64,000 nucleotides of DNA from CAIOAK01 sp963700085 (GCA_963700085.1 CAVOWI010000016.1:310001-374000); one strand, 5' to 3'; counted from the first letter of the stretch, positions 29,480 through 39,011 are shown. The notes: a model not told the origin generated them from the letters alone. A program made the numbers and translations.

Positions 29480-29871
29480 GCCACGACCCGCCTGGCCGGA
29501 CCGGCGATCTCGGCCACGTCCTTCCCGACCACCCGGTTCTTGGCGTCGACCAGCACGACCTGCGGCACGTGGGTTCGGGCCTCCGCCTCTTCCATCTCGG
29601 CAAAGGTCGCGAGGATGACCATGTCGCCGGGGCGGTTCAGGTGGGCGGCTGCGCCGTTGATGCAGATGATACCGCTGCCCCTCTCCCCCTGGATGGCGTA
29701 GGTCTGGAGCCGGGTCCCCCGCGTGATGTTCCAAACGTGGACGGCTTCGTAGTTCCAGATTCCGGCGGCGTCCATGAGGTCCTCGTCGATGGAGACCGAC
29801 CCCTCGTAATCGAGGTCCGCATGGGTCACCGTCGCGCGGTGAATCTTGGACTTGAAGAAGGTCCGGCGCAT
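29476..29871 (-). CDS. panD: Aspartate 1-decarboxylase proenzyme
   Basis: A 131-residue pyruvoyl enzyme making beta-alanine for pantothenate and CoA. It shows KIHRATVTHADLDYEGSVSID, with the self-cleavage Gly-Ser in YEGS at about 24-25 that creates the pyruvoyl group, then the WNITRG, GERGSGIICINGAAA and GDMVIL segments. It lies first in the trp operon, its stop overlapping the proposed trpE start, an unusual partner for trp genes. A good sigma-70-like promoter lies only a few bases before the ATG, so the mRNA may be nearly leaderless. Confidence 0.93.
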
Positions 29872-29879
29872 GATCAGGT

Positions 29880-29908
29880 TTTCTACCCGGATGGAGGGCT
29901 CCGATCAA
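29880..29908 (-). promoter_or_regulatory. Candidate sigma-70-like promoter for panD-trp operon
   Basis: On the minus strand TTGATC (29908-29903) and TAGAAA (29885-29880) are separated by exactly 17 bases. The likely transcription start (about 29873) would be only two or three bases from the panD ATG at 29871, giving an almost leaderless transcript with no room for a trp attenuator. Prediction from spacing and consensus only. Confidence 0.4.
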
Positions 29909-29921
29909 GGCATCTGGTGAC

Positions 29922-32591
29922 ATGGCGGCTGGACAGGTCCCGATCGCGGCCAGGCGGCTGCGCATCCTGGCGGAGGCTCGCGCGCAGGGCGAGCCCTTCC
30001 TGAGCATCGATCCGGCCAGGTTGCGGTTCCAGCTCGGGACCTCCCACGCCGACCTCCGGGTTCCGGTGGACCTGGCCGGCGACGCTGCCGCCATCGTCCG
30101 GAGCGCCGTGGACCAGGTCGGGCTCTTGCTGGCCACCCACCACGGCCGGTTCGTACCGCCGGAGGAGCTCGATCGGCTCTACCTCCGGGAGGACTACGCA
30201 TCGCTGCCGCGCGTCGCAGATCTATTGGCGCCGGCCACCGGCGGGCCGGACCTCCGCAACGCCGCGGAGATCGCGCTCGCGGCCCATCCCGCGCTCCAGG
30301 GAGGAATCGTCACCGCCTGGATGGGGCCGGGCGGCAAGGGGCGATCGCTGACCGCGCTCTGGATCGCCTCGCTCCGGACCGCCGCCGCCGAGATGGCAGC
30401 GTCGCCCGATCGGGAGGAGACGCCGCTGCTCGTGGCGCTGGCGCTCTCCGGCGCGCTCCACGCGGCTGGCGCGGGACTTCGCGAGGTCCTTCCCGGACCG
30501 CCTCACGACCGCTGGCTGCGCGCCGCAGCGCTCACCGCCCTGTGGGTCGCGGCGAGAACGGGCGTGGCCCGCTTCGCCCGCGACGCCGGGCTCCGCTCCG
30601 ACGATCCACTGGTCCTGCGCCTCGAGGCCATCCTGAACCCGGGGGCGCTGGTGGGCGGACGGGGAGGCGTTCTCGGTGGGGTCCTGGGCGGCGGGTCCAC
30701 CCTCTACGGTCCGGAGCTAGCGGCGGGCGTGCCGCAGGCCGAGGAGATCGTCGCGCGCCTCGCGGCGGGCGGAGACCCGGACGCCGCTGCGGGAGACGTG
30801 GCGGAGGCACTTTCGGCCGACGAGGAGACGTCGCGACGGGCCGAGGCCGCGGTGGCGGTCTGGCGGATCCGGCAGGCGCTCTCGGCGGCGGTGGTCGCGG
30901 CGGAGGAGGCCAGGCAGGTGGGCGCGATGGCAGAGCTGCGGGTTCTCCTCGCGGCCCCCGGGGGGCTGTCGGTGGCGCTCTCCGACGAGGCGGGGCGAGG
31001 CGACCTGGCCACCAAGGCCCAGCAGCTCCTCTCCCGGTCGGTTGCCGGGGAAGGCGCGGGAGCGCTCGACGTCGTGGTTCGGTCGCTTCGGGGATGGAAG
31101 CCGCGGGAGCCGGTCGCCGCCCTGGGGCTGCGCGGGGAGGAGGCGCGCGAGCTCTACGGGCTGGCCGCGGCCGGAATGCTCGCCGACGTGGCGCTGGAGC
31201 GGCTGGCGGCTCCGGCGCGCAGGGTGGTGGTCCCCTTCTCGGGCGCGGGCCAGGGCGGTCCAGACGCCGAGTGGGAGGCGGGCCGGCTCTACCGGATCTC
31301 CGCGCGGCCCGGGCCCATCCTGGCCGTGGCCCAGGAGCGCCCGATTGCCCATCTGTTCGCCGACGTGAAGGACTTCACGCGCAGGACGAGCCTGCTCGGG
31401 CAGGCTTCGATGGCCGAGTTCCTCCGGCGCGAGTTCTACCTGCCCATCCTCGCCGCGGCCAAGGAGCGATTCACCGGGATGGAGCATCTCTCCGATCGCG
31501 GTGGGATCTCCGTGAACAACCTGCTCGGAGACGCCATCTCCCTCTCCGGCGACATCGAGGCGCTGGTGTCGCTGGCGGGGGAGATCCGGAGGCTTCTCGC
31601 CGCCTACGAGACGCGACTGGAACGGGAGGTCTCCACCGAGGCGGTGGCCGGGCGGGTGACGGCGCTCGAGGCGCGCTACCGGGGGGAGATCGCCCGTTCC
31701 CAGGCGTCCCGGGGCGAGGCGCGGGGCGAGGCGGAGCGCGCCGCGCCCGGAAGCCCGGAGCGGACCGAGGCCCTTCGCCGGGCAGCGCTGCACGCCGCGG
31801 CCGCATCGCGCCTCGCCGCCGAGATGGAGCGCTCCGTGTCGCGGACCCGCGGGGAGGGGCTCGAGGCCGGGGTCTTCGTCTCCTTCGGCACCGCGCCGCT
31901 GGTCGTCTCCATCGACGACGAGGCCTTCGGCCACAACCGGGTGGCCATCGCCGAGAAGATCAACGAGTCGGCCCGCGGCACCGCGCGAGCTTCCATGGCG
32001 CGGGCGCGAGCCGACCAGCTCCTGGAGGCCGCCCGTGCCGCCCGTGGCTCCCCCGGCCTGCGCCACGCCTGGAGCGTATTCATCGGCCAGCCGCTCTCCA
32101 TCGCCATCCCGCCCGACGCCGCCACCGAGGCGCTGCGCGCCGCGCGGGCCGGGGACATGACCGCCGCGATGCGGGCGGTGGCCAAGCCGGTCCGGCGCGG
32201 GCTGGAGGCCGCGGCCCGGGCCGAGGACGAGGGGGCGGGCGACGTCTACAACGCCGGCGCGGCCCTCTCCGAGGAGTCGCTCTCGGCCTGGCTCGCCTCG
32301 ATGGGAGACCGGCGCATCGTCCGGCGCGTCGAGCTCGACCCTGCCGACGTCCCCCAGGAGGTCGGCGCACAGTGGTGGTTCGGGACCGGACCCGAGAGCC
32401 TGGTCGTCACCTTCCACGCCGACGGCCGCCCTGCCGAGATGTTCCGGCACGTCGGGCGCGCCTGGTTCAAGGGACTGGGCGAGGTTCCGATCTGGGAGAT
32501 CGCCGCCGACACCGGCGGACCGGCGGCCATCTTCCAGGCGATGCGGGCGGCCTGGCTGGGCCGGCGCGCTACCCCTTCTGTGCCCGCTTGA
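29922..32591 (+). CDS. Large orphan protein with degenerate class III nucleotide cyclase-like signature
   Basis: An 889-residue, Ala/Arg/Glu-rich soluble protein that I cannot assign to a named family. The N-terminal ~470 residues are helical and of unknown role, with a Gly-rich stretch at about 247-265. Near residues 475-485 it reads HLFADVKDFTRRT, and near 532-540 NLLGDAISLSG. These match the two metal-binding Asp motifs of class III cyclases (FxDxxxFT and GDxxxxxFG), although the second is imperfect. An inserted coiled-coil-like Arg/Glu/Ala segment (about 560-640) follows. A later piece, VFVSFGTAPLVVSID, may be the rest of the fold. No receiver, GAF or HAMP domain is seen. Cyclase activity is uncertain. 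Its end overlaps the convergent DsbA-like gene by 23 bases. Confidence 0.65.
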   Translation: MAAGQVPIAARRLRILAEARAQGEPFLSIDPARLRFQLGTSHADLRVPVDLAGDAAAIVRSAVDQVGLLLATHHGRFVPPEELDRLYLREDYASLPRVADLLAPATGGPDLRNAAEIALAAHPALQGGIVTAWMGPGGKGRSLTALWIASLRTAAAEMAASPDREETPLLVALALSGALHAAGAGLREVLPGPPHDRWLRAAALTALWVAARTGVARFARDAGLRSDDPLVLRLEAILNPGALVGGRGGVLGGVLGGGSTLYGPELAAGVPQAEEIVARLAAGGDPDAAAGDVAEALSADEETSRRAEAAVAVWRIRQALSAAVVAAEEARQVGAMAELRVLLAAPGGLSVALSDEAGRGDLATKAQQLLSRSVAGEGAGALDVVVRSLRGWKPREPVAALGLRGEEARELYGLAAAGMLADVALERLAAPARRVVVPFSGAGQGGPDAEWEAGRLYRISARPGPILAVAQERPIAHLFADVKDFTRRTSLLGQASMAEFLRREFYLPILAAAKERFTGMEHLSDRGGISVNNLLGDAISLSGDIEALVSLAGEIRRLLAAYETRLEREVSTEAVAGRVTALEARYRGEIARSQASRGEARGEAERAAPGSPERTEALRRAALHAAAASRLAAEMERSVSRTRGEGLEAGVFVSFGTAPLVVSIDDEAFGHNRVAIAEKINESARGTARASMARARADQLLEAARAARGSPGLRHAWSVFIGQPLSIAIPPDAATEALRAARAGDMTAAMRAVAKPVRRGLEAAARAEDEGAGDVYNAGAALSEESLSAWLASMGDRRIVRRVELDPADVPQEVGAQWWFGTGPESLVVTFHADGRPAEMFRHVGRAWFKGLGEVPIWEIAADTGGPAAIFQAMRAAWLGRRATPSVPA

Positions 32592-34018
32592 CGTTCTCGT
32601 CGCAGATTCGCTCGTAGAACGAGGCGTCGACCTTCACGCCGGCCTTCTTCATCTCGGCGACCCGGGCCAGCTCCTCGTCCACCAGCTTCTGGAAGACCTC
32701 GTACGGCTGGGCCCCCACCACCTGGCGACAATTCACGTAAAGTGTAGGCGTCCCCTGGGCGGCGAAGCGGGCGCCGAGGCGGGCGTCCTCCTCGACGCGG
32801 GCCCGGGTGGCCGGCGACGCGGAGGCCGCCTGGAACTTCTTCAGGTCGAGACCCAGCTGCTTCGCCCATGCGTCGTACTGCGCCGGGCCGAGCTGGGCCT
32901 GGTTCTGGAAAAGGAGGTCGTGCATCTCCCAGAACTTTCCCTGCTCGCGGGCCGCCTCGGCAGCCAGCGCCGCCGGCATCGCCTGCGGGTGCATGGCGAG
33001 CGGGTAGTTCTTCCAGACCACCCGCACGTCGCTCGGGTAGGCCTTCTGGAGCGCGGCCAGCGTGGGCTCGACCCGGGTGCAGAACGGGCACTGGAAGTCG
33101 GAGAAGACCACCACCGTGACCGGAGCGCCCTTCTGCCCCTTCTGGGGATCGTCGGGCCGGAAGTCGACCTTCTGGGCACTGGCCGGGGGCGCCGGCGGCG
33201 GCGGCGCGGCCTGTGGCGCCGGCTGCCCGGGAGGCGGGTCGATCATCACGGGGGCCGAGGCCGCCCGCTCCATGGTCCGCGCGTACACGTCCTTGGCCGG
33301 CACGCCCGACTTCACGAGCGCCTCCGCCTTGGCGAGTTCCTCGTCGATCACGCCCTTGAAGACCTCGAAGGGGACCGCGCCGGCGATCTTCCGGCCGTTC
33401 ACGAAGAAGCTGGGCGTGCCGTTCGCGCCCACGCCGTTCACGAGCGCCTGGTCGCGCTTGATGCGGGCCTCGTGCCGGTTCTCGTCGAGGGCCTTTCGGA
33501 AGGCAGTCATGTCGAGCCCGGCCGCCTTGGCGGCCTGCTCGAGGGCGGAGCGATCGAGCGCCGGCGCCGAGTCGAAGAGCCGGTCGTGCATGTCCCAGAA
33601 CTTGGCGGATTCCACCCTGGGCGCGCGCTTCCTCGGTGGCGACGGCGGCGGGCATCGCCTTGGGGTGGAACGGCAGCGGGTTGTGCTTGAAGACGAACCG
33701 GACCTTTCCCGGATAGGCCTGCTCGATCTGCTTCATGGTCGGCCCGACCCGCTTGCAGAACGGGCACTCGAAGTCGGATGACTCGACGATGGTCACGAGC
33801 GCGTCGGCCGGGCCCTTCACCGGAGAGTCGTCCACCGGGATGCGGTAGACGGCCTTCGGGTCCTCCTGCGGGCGCTGGGGCGGGCGTGCCTGCGCCGGCA
33901 GCTCGGGCGCTCGGGGGGTGGGCCCTGCGACCCGCGGGCCGCCTCCCATCATCCGATCGCCGACCACGCCGAGGACCACGCCGATGATGAGTGCCAGGAT
34001 CCAGCTCGTGTGCTTCAT
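32569..34018 (-). CDS. Double DsbA-like thioredoxin-fold protein, membrane anchored (one-base frameshift)
   Basis: The ATG at 34018 starts with a signal anchor (SWILALIIGVVLGVVGD), a Pro-rich linker, and a first DsbA/DsbG-like domain with SSDFECPFCKRVGP (CPFC). After a frame break at 33615-33617 (one extra base in a GGG/CCC run) this domain completes with GANGTPSFFVNGRKIAG (cis-Pro). A second Pro/Ala linker leads to a second domain with FSDFQCPFCTRVEP and AQGTPTLYVNCRQVVGA. The corrected length is about 482 residues. Two complete CxxC thioredoxin folds in one periplasmic chain suggest disulfide oxidation or isomerisation. The partner is unknown. Confidence 0.8.
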
Positions 34019-34062
34019 CTGTGTCGCTCCCATGTCGCGGGGCCGCCACTCGCGGCCCGTGT

Positions 34063-34566
34063 CTAGAATCGGGCGAAGGCTCCGGCGCGAACGAGGAGCG
34101 GCACGCCGACCCCACTCGCGAGAGGGAAACCGCTGTCGAACTCCACCATGAAGCCCAGGACGTCGGTGATCTTGAGCGCGACGCCGGCGCCCAGCAGCAG
34201 CCAGCGCCACTCGAGGTAGCCGACCTGGGTGGAGGCGTCGAAGGCGGCTCGAAGGAAGACGGGCGTCTCCGGGATGAACCACTCGATCCCCGGCCGGATT
34301 GCGAAGGAGGTTCCGGGCGACATCCCGAGCACCATCGTGAGCTGGGGCGCGATCCCGAAGAAGACCTCGTAGGCCACTCCGACCTCGAACTCGAAGACGC
34401 TCGGCGGGGAGTAGGCCGACCCCGCGCCCAGTTGACCGCCACCGCCGATGTCGGCCGAGACCGTGAGTCCCACCGGGCCGGACCCCGAAGGCGCCGGGGC
34501 CGGGCGCGCCACGCCCGGCAACGCCAGGAGCGCCGCCGCGGCAAGGGGGAGGATTTGTCGCGCCAT
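34063..34566 (-). CDS. Small outer-membrane beta-barrel-like protein
   Basis: A 167-residue secreted protein. The signal peptide ILPLAAAALLALPGVARPAPA is followed by alternating hydrophobic/polar strands (VFEFEVGVAYEVFFGIAPQLTMVLG, FLRAAFDASTQVGYLEWRWLLLGAGVALKI) and ends in a terminal aromatic (GAFARF), as expected for a BamA-inserted barrel of about eight strands. No specific family is recognised. It lies 44 bases upstream of the DsbA-like gene on the same strand, so the two are probably co-transcribed. A GGAGGGT hairpin lies before it. Confidence 0.65.
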   Translation of the reverse strand: MARQILPLAAAALLALPGVARPAPAPSGSGPVGLTVSADIGGGGQLGAGSAYSPPSVFEFEVGVAYEVFFGIAPQLTMVLGMSPGTSFAIRPGIEWFIPETPVFLRAAFDASTQVGYLEWRWLLLGAGVALKITDVLGFMVEFDSGFPLASGVGVPLLVRAGAFARF

Positions 34567-34587
34567 CCGTTTCAAGTTCAGGGGCCC

Positions 34588-34609
34588 GGAGGGTATCGCC
34601 GCACCCTCC
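34588..34609. repeat. Perfect 7-bp inverted repeat between divergent genes
   Basis: GGAGGGT (34588-34594) and ACCCTCC (34603-34609) form a perfect stem with an 8-base loop, followed on the plus strand by TTT. It lies between the divergent barrel gene (start 34566) and the TusA-like gene (start 34691). It could be an operator or mRNA leader hairpin; as a terminator it would have no gene to end on the plus strand. Confidence 0.5.
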
Positions 34610-34690
34610 TTTGGGCAAGGAACGCTTGCTTGCGACATAAACGCTCGCGGCGGTTGCTCCCTTCCCGGTGGGGCGGTAAACGGAGCGGCG

Positions 34691-34945
34691 ATGATGGAGG
34701 TCACCCTGCCGGCGCCCGACCGCACGCTCGACACCTCGGGGAGGCTCTGCCCGTACCCCATCGTCGAGACGGCGCGGGCCATGAAGACGCTCGCCCCCGG
34801 AGCGGTGCTCTGCGTGGTGGCCACGGATCCCGGCATCGCCACCGACATGCCGATGTGGTGCCGGGCCACGCGCAACGAGCACCTGGGCACCTTCCAGGAC
34901 GGCGCTTCCTGGAAGAGCTGGGTCCGGAAGCGGGTCCCGACTTGA
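34691..34945 (+). CDS. TusA/SirA-family sulfur carrier protein
   Basis: An 84-residue protein with the TusA/SirA/YedF fold. The key motif GRLCPYPIVETARAMKTL (residues 17-34) includes the sulfur-carrying Cys in CPxP. It is followed by GAVLCVVATDPGIATDMPMWCRAT, with an extra pair of cysteines. These proteins relay persulfide sulfur to tRNA thiolation, molybdenum cofactor or other pathways. The neighbour starts within its stop codon and is a PP-loop ATPase of the thiouridylase type, so a tRNA-thiolation relay is the most economical reading. Confidence 0.85.
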   Translation: MMEVTLPAPDRTLDTSGRLCPYPIVETARAMKTLAPGAVLCVVATDPGIATDMPMWCRATRNEHLGTFQDGASWKSWVRKRVPT

Positions 34946-36000
34946 CCGCGCCCGTTCGCAAGGCCATCGCCATGATCTCCGGCGGGCTCGACTCGACGCT
35001 CGCGCTGGCGCTCGTGAAGCAGCAGGGCATCGAGGTGAAGGCGGTGAACTTCTACACCGGCTTCTGCATCACCGAGACCCAGCGCCGCAAGGGCGGGCGC
35101 CCGGACGGCACGGTCCCCCAGAACGAGGCCCTGCGCGCAGCCGCCGACCTCGAGGTGGACATCGAGTACGTCGACATATCCGAGACGGGTTACCTCGATC
35201 TCATCGTGAACCCCCGCTACGGCTACGGGTCGAATGCCAACCCCTGCATCGACTGCCGGATCTTCATGATGACGAAGGCCCGCGAGATCATGGAGCGAGA
35301 AGGGGCGTCCTTCGTCTTCACCGGCGAGGTGCTGGGCCAGCGTCCCAAGAGCCAGAAGCGCGACGCGCTGCGGGCCGTCGAGAAGGCGAGCGGCCTGGTG
35401 GGCCGGATCGTGCGACCCCTCTCGGCGAAGCTGCTCGAGCCCACCATCCCGGAGCTGGAGGGCATCCTCGACCGCTCCCGGCTCCTGGACATCCACGGCC
35501 GATCGCGCCAGCGCCAGATCCGGCTGGCTCGCGAGCTGGGCATCGTCGAGTGGCCACAGCCCGCCGGCGGATGCTGCTACCTCACCGACGAGTCCTTCTC
35601 CCGCAAGTTCTTCGACATCCTCGACGCGCGCGAGCTGGCCGGGGAGGAGCGGCGAATCCGCAAGGAGGACATCGTGCTCCTCTCCACCGGCCGCCACTTC
35701 CGGCTGTCGAAGGCGGCGAAGCTCGTGGTGGGGCGTAGCGAGGGAGAGAACGCCATCCTCGAATCCTACGGCGAGGGGCGGGCCCGGCTCATGGCCCGCG
35801 ATCTCACCGGCCCGGTGGCGCTCGTCGAGGGCACCACCACCTGGGAGGAGCGGCAGCTCGCCGCTCGAATCGTGGCCCGGTACGGCAAGGGGCGGACGTT
35901 GCCCCGGGTCGAGGTGGAGTGGTCCGAGGACGGCGTGGTCGAGGTCCTCGAGGTCGAGCCGGAGCCCGACGAGACGCGCATCGAGTCGATGCGCATCTGA
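34942..36000 (+). CDS. PP-loop ATPase, tRNA thiouridylase (MnmA/ThiI)-like
   Basis: A 352-residue protein, probably starting at TTG 34942 overlapping the TusA-like stop. The adenylating PP-loop is ISGGLDSTLALAL (about 12-24). Conserved cysteines are in NPCIDCRIFMM (about 97-107) and GGCCYLTD (about 209-216); they could hold sulfur or an iron-sulfur cluster. EVLGQRPKSQKRDAL is typical of the deltaproteobacterial thiouridylase-like group. It likely adenylates a tRNA uridine for sulfur insertion, using sulfur from the coupled TusA-like protein. The modified position cannot be told from sequence. Confidence 0.75.
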   Translation: MTAPVRKAIAMISGGLDSTLALALVKQQGIEVKAVNFYTGFCITETQRRKGGRPDGTVPQNEALRAAADLEVDIEYVDISETGYLDLIVNPRYGYGSNANPCIDCRIFMMTKAREIMEREGASFVFTGEVLGQRPKSQKRDALRAVEKASGLVGRIVRPLSAKLLEPTIPELEGILDRSRLLDIHGRSRQRQIRLARELGIVEWPQPAGGCCYLTDESFSRKFFDILDARELAGEERRIRKEDIVLLSTGRHFRLSKAAKLVVGRSEGENAILESYGEGRARLMARDLTGPVALVEGTTTWEERQLAARIVARYGKGRTLPRVEVEWSEDGVVEVLEVEPEPDETRIESMRI

Positions 36001-36167
36001 TTTTCCGGCTTTACAAGTTCAACTCCCCGTCGTCACGAGGCTTTGACAGTCGAATATCGCCCATTCTTGATCTGGGGCAATGGGGAAGGCATCCCGAAGC
36101 GGCTACTGCTTCGGGGCGGGCCACGCCGGGTCGGCACGGCGCTCCATTCGATCGAGAGGTTCACGCA

Positions 36168-39011
36168 ATGGCGAAGACGAAGGGCGTGAAGCGAACCTTC
36201 TCCTTTGGAGGCGGCCGGGCCGAAGGCAGCAGGGACATGAAGGAGCTCCTGGGTGGAAAAGGCGCCGGGCTCGCCGAGATGAGCAACAACGGCATCCCGG
36301 TCCCCCCGGGCTTCACCATCACCACCGCGGCCTGCACCGAGTTCTACGCGGCGGGCAAGCGACTGCCCCGCGGGCTCGAGCCGGAGATGCGCGCCGCGCT
36401 CTCCAGCGTGGAGTCGCTCACCGGCAAGGGCTTCGGGGACGAGGGGAACCCGCTGCTCGTCTCGGTCCGCTCCGGCGCCCGGGTCTCGATGCCGGGGATG
36501 ATGGACACCGTGCTGAACCTCGGCCTGAACGACGCGACCGTGAAGGGGCTCGCGGAGCGCGCGGGCAACGAGCGCTTCGCCTGGGACAGCTACCGCCGCT
36601 TCTGCGCGATGTTCGGCGACGTGGTGCTGGGCATGAAGCCCGAGCGCAAGGAGGACCGCGATCCATTCGAGGTAGTGCTGGAGCGGAAGAAGCACGAACG
36701 GGAGGTGAAGCTCGACTCCGACCTGCCGGTCGACGCGCTGCGGGAGCTGGTGGCCGAGTTCAAGGCCGAGATCAAGGCCCGCAGGGGCGTCGACTTCCCC
36801 GACGACCCCATGGAGCAGCTGCTCATGGCCGTCGACGCGGTCTTCCGCTCCTGGGAGAACGATCGCGCCATCGCCTACCGCCGCATGTACGGCTACCCGT
36901 CCGACTGGGGCACGGCGGTCACGGTCCAGTCGATGGTGTTCGGCAACATGGGCGAGGACTCCGGCACGGGGGTGGCCTTCACCCGCGACCCGGCCAGCGG
37001 CGAGGACCTCTTCTACGGCGAGTTCCTGGTGAACGCGCAGGGGGAGGACGTGGTGGCGGGCATCCGGACGCCCCAGAAGATCGGCGAGATGGAGGCTCGT
37101 TGGCCGGAGATCGCCCGGCAGCTCGAGGCGGTTCGGCACAAGCTCGAGTCCCACTACCGGGACATGCAGGACATCGAGTTCACCATCGAGCGCGGGCGCC
37201 TCTACGTGCTGCAGACCCGCACCGGCAAGCGCACCGGCCTGGCCGAGGTGAGGATCGCCGTGGAGATGGCGGAGGAGAAGCTGATCACCCCCCACGAGGC
37301 CGTCCTCCGGGTGGCTCCGGCGTCGCTCGACCAGCTGATGAAGCCCGTCTTCGACGTGGCCCAGTGGAAGCGGGCCGTGGCCGAGGGGAAGTACCTGGCG
37401 CGCGGGCTGCCGGCCGGCCCGGGCGCGGCCACCGGCCGCATCGTCTTCTTCGCCTCCGACGCCGAGGAGTGGAAGGGGCGCGGCGAGACGGTCGTGCTGG
37501 TCCGGCACGAGACCAGCCCCGAGGACATCCGGGGCATGGACGCCGCGGTGGGATTCCTCACCGCCTTCGGCGGCATGACCTCCCACGCCGCGCTCGTGGC
37601 CCGGCAGATGGGCAAGATCGCGGTCGTGGGCTGCGACGCGCTCACGTTCGACTACAAGGCCCGCACCATGACGGTGGCCACCGCGGCCGGACCCCGCACG
37701 CTGCGCGAGGGCGACTGGATCTCGGTCGACGGATTCACGGGGGAGGTCGCGGAGGGCAAGGTCGACACCCAGCCCTCCGAGGTGGACGCCGTGATCAAGG
37801 GGACGCGGAGCGAGCAAGACGCCCCCCTCTACCGGCAGTACGCCCGCCTGCTCGGCTGGGCCGACAAGGCGCGGCGCCTCATGGTGCGCGCCAACGCCGA
37901 TCAGCCCGACCAGGCGGAGATCGCGGTGAAGCTGGGCGCGCAGGGTATCGGCCTGTGCCGGACCGAGCACATGTTCTTCGGCGAGGGGAAGATCGGCCCG
38001 ATGCGGGAGATGATCGTCGCCGAGACCGAGGCCGAACGGCGCGCGGCGCTGGCGAAGCTGCTCCCGTTCCAGCGGGCCGACTTCGCGGGCCTGTTCCGGG
38101 CCATGGGTTCACGACCGGTGACCATCCGGACCATCGACCCGCCGCTGCACGAGTTCCTCCCGCAGGACCAGGAGGGCGTCGTCGAACTGGCGCGCGCCGC
38201 CGGGAAGTCGGTGGCCCGGGTCCACGCGCGCATCGACGAGCTGCACGAGTCGAACCCCATGCTCGGCCACCGCGGCTGCCGGCTGGGCATCACGTATCCG
38301 GAGATCACCGAGATGCAGGCCCGGGCCATCCTGGAGGCGGCCATCGATGTGGCGGCCGAGGGGGTCAAGGTGAAGCCCGAGATCATGATCCCGCTCGTCG
38401 GCACGCGGAAGGAGCTCGACGACCAGGCCACCGTGGTCCGCGCGGCCGCCGAGAAGGTCTTCGCCGAGCGCGGGAAGCGGATCCCCTTCCTGGTGGGAAC
38501 CATGATCGAGGTGCCGCGAGGCGCGCTCACCGCTGGCGAGATCGCGAAGACCGCTGACTTCTTCTCCTTCGGCACGAACGACCTCACCCAGACCACCTTC
38601 GGCCTCTCCCGCGACGACCTGGGCCCGGTGCTCTCCAGCTACATTCAGAAGGACATCTTCGCGGTCGATCCGTTCGTCACCATCGACCGGGAAGGCGTGG
38701 GCCGGCTCATGCGGATCGCCATCGAGGACGGCAGGCGCACCAAGCCGGACCTCAAGCTGGGCATCTGCGGTGAGCACGGCGGCGATCCGAACTCGGTCGA
38801 GTTCTGCGACGCGATCGGACTCGACTACGTCTCCTGTTCCCCGTACCGCCTCCCGATCGCGCGCCTGGCTGCCGCCCAGGCCGTGCTGAAGCGGGGTGTC
38901 TCGGAGCGGTCCAAGGCGAAGAAGGCGCCGAGGAAGAAGCTCGGAAAGAAGGGCGCGCCGAGGAAGGCCGCGCCACGGAAGGCCGCAAGGAAGAAGGGCG
39001 CGCCGAGGTAG
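36168..39011 (+). CDS. ppdK: Pyruvate, phosphate dikinase with basic C-terminal tail
   Basis: A 947-residue enzyme interconverting pyruvate, ATP and Pi with PEP, AMP and PPi. In order: the N-terminal nucleotide-binding domain (LLGGKGAGLAEMSN, QSMVFGNMGEDSGTGVAFTRDPASGE), the phospho-His domain (GGMTSHAALVARQMGKIAVVGC, about 464-485) and the C-terminal PEP/pyruvate barrel (ICGEHGGDPNSVEFC, with the catalytic Cys near the end). After the fold comes a ~35-residue Lys/Arg/Ala/Pro tail (KKAPRKKLGKKGAPRKAAPR) not found in the enzyme family generally. It probably has a gluconeogenic or anaerobic glycolytic role. A 167-base gap precedes it; the ATG at 36168 fits the family N-terminus. Confidence 0.95.
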   Translation: MAKTKGVKRTFSFGGGRAEGSRDMKELLGGKGAGLAEMSNNGIPVPPGFTITTAACTEFYAAGKRLPRGLEPEMRAALSSVESLTGKGFGDEGNPLLVSVRSGARVSMPGMMDTVLNLGLNDATVKGLAERAGNERFAWDSYRRFCAMFGDVVLGMKPERKEDRDPFEVVLERKKHEREVKLDSDLPVDALRELVAEFKAEIKARRGVDFPDDPMEQLLMAVDAVFRSWENDRAIAYRRMYGYPSDWGTAVTVQSMVFGNMGEDSGTGVAFTRDPASGEDLFYGEFLVNAQGEDVVAGIRTPQKIGEMEARWPEIARQLEAVRHKLESHYRDMQDIEFTIERGRLYVLQTRTGKRTGLAEVRIAVEMAEEKLITPHEAVLRVAPASLDQLMKPVFDVAQWKRAVAEGKYLARGLPAGPGAATGRIVFFASDAEEWKGRGETVVLVRHETSPEDIRGMDAAVGFLTAFGGMTSHAALVARQMGKIAVVGCDALTFDYKARTMTVATAAGPRTLREGDWISVDGFTGEVAEGKVDTQPSEVDAVIKGTRSEQDAPLYRQYARLLGWADKARRLMVRANADQPDQAEIAVKLGAQGIGLCRTEHMFFGEGKIGPMREMIVAETEAERRAALAKLLPFQRADFAGLFRAMGSRPVTIRTIDPPLHEFLPQDQEGVVELARAAGKSVARVHARIDELHESNPMLGHRGCRLGITYPEITEMQARAILEAAIDVAAEGVKVKPEIMIPLVGTRKELDDQATVVRAAAEKVFAERGKRIPFLVGTMIEVPRGALTAGEIAKTADFFSFGTNDLTQTTFGLSRDDLGPVLSSYIQKDIFAVDPFVTIDREGVGRLMRIAIEDGRRTKPDLKLGICGEHGGDPNSVEFCDAIGLDYVSCSPYRLPIARLAAAQAVLKRGVSERSKAKKAPRKKLGKKGAPRKAAPRKAARKKGAPR

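Noticed and set aside
36043..36071. TTGACA upstream of ppdK as a promoter
   Set aside because: The -35 match is good but no convincing -10 lies at 16-18 bases, so it is not listed.
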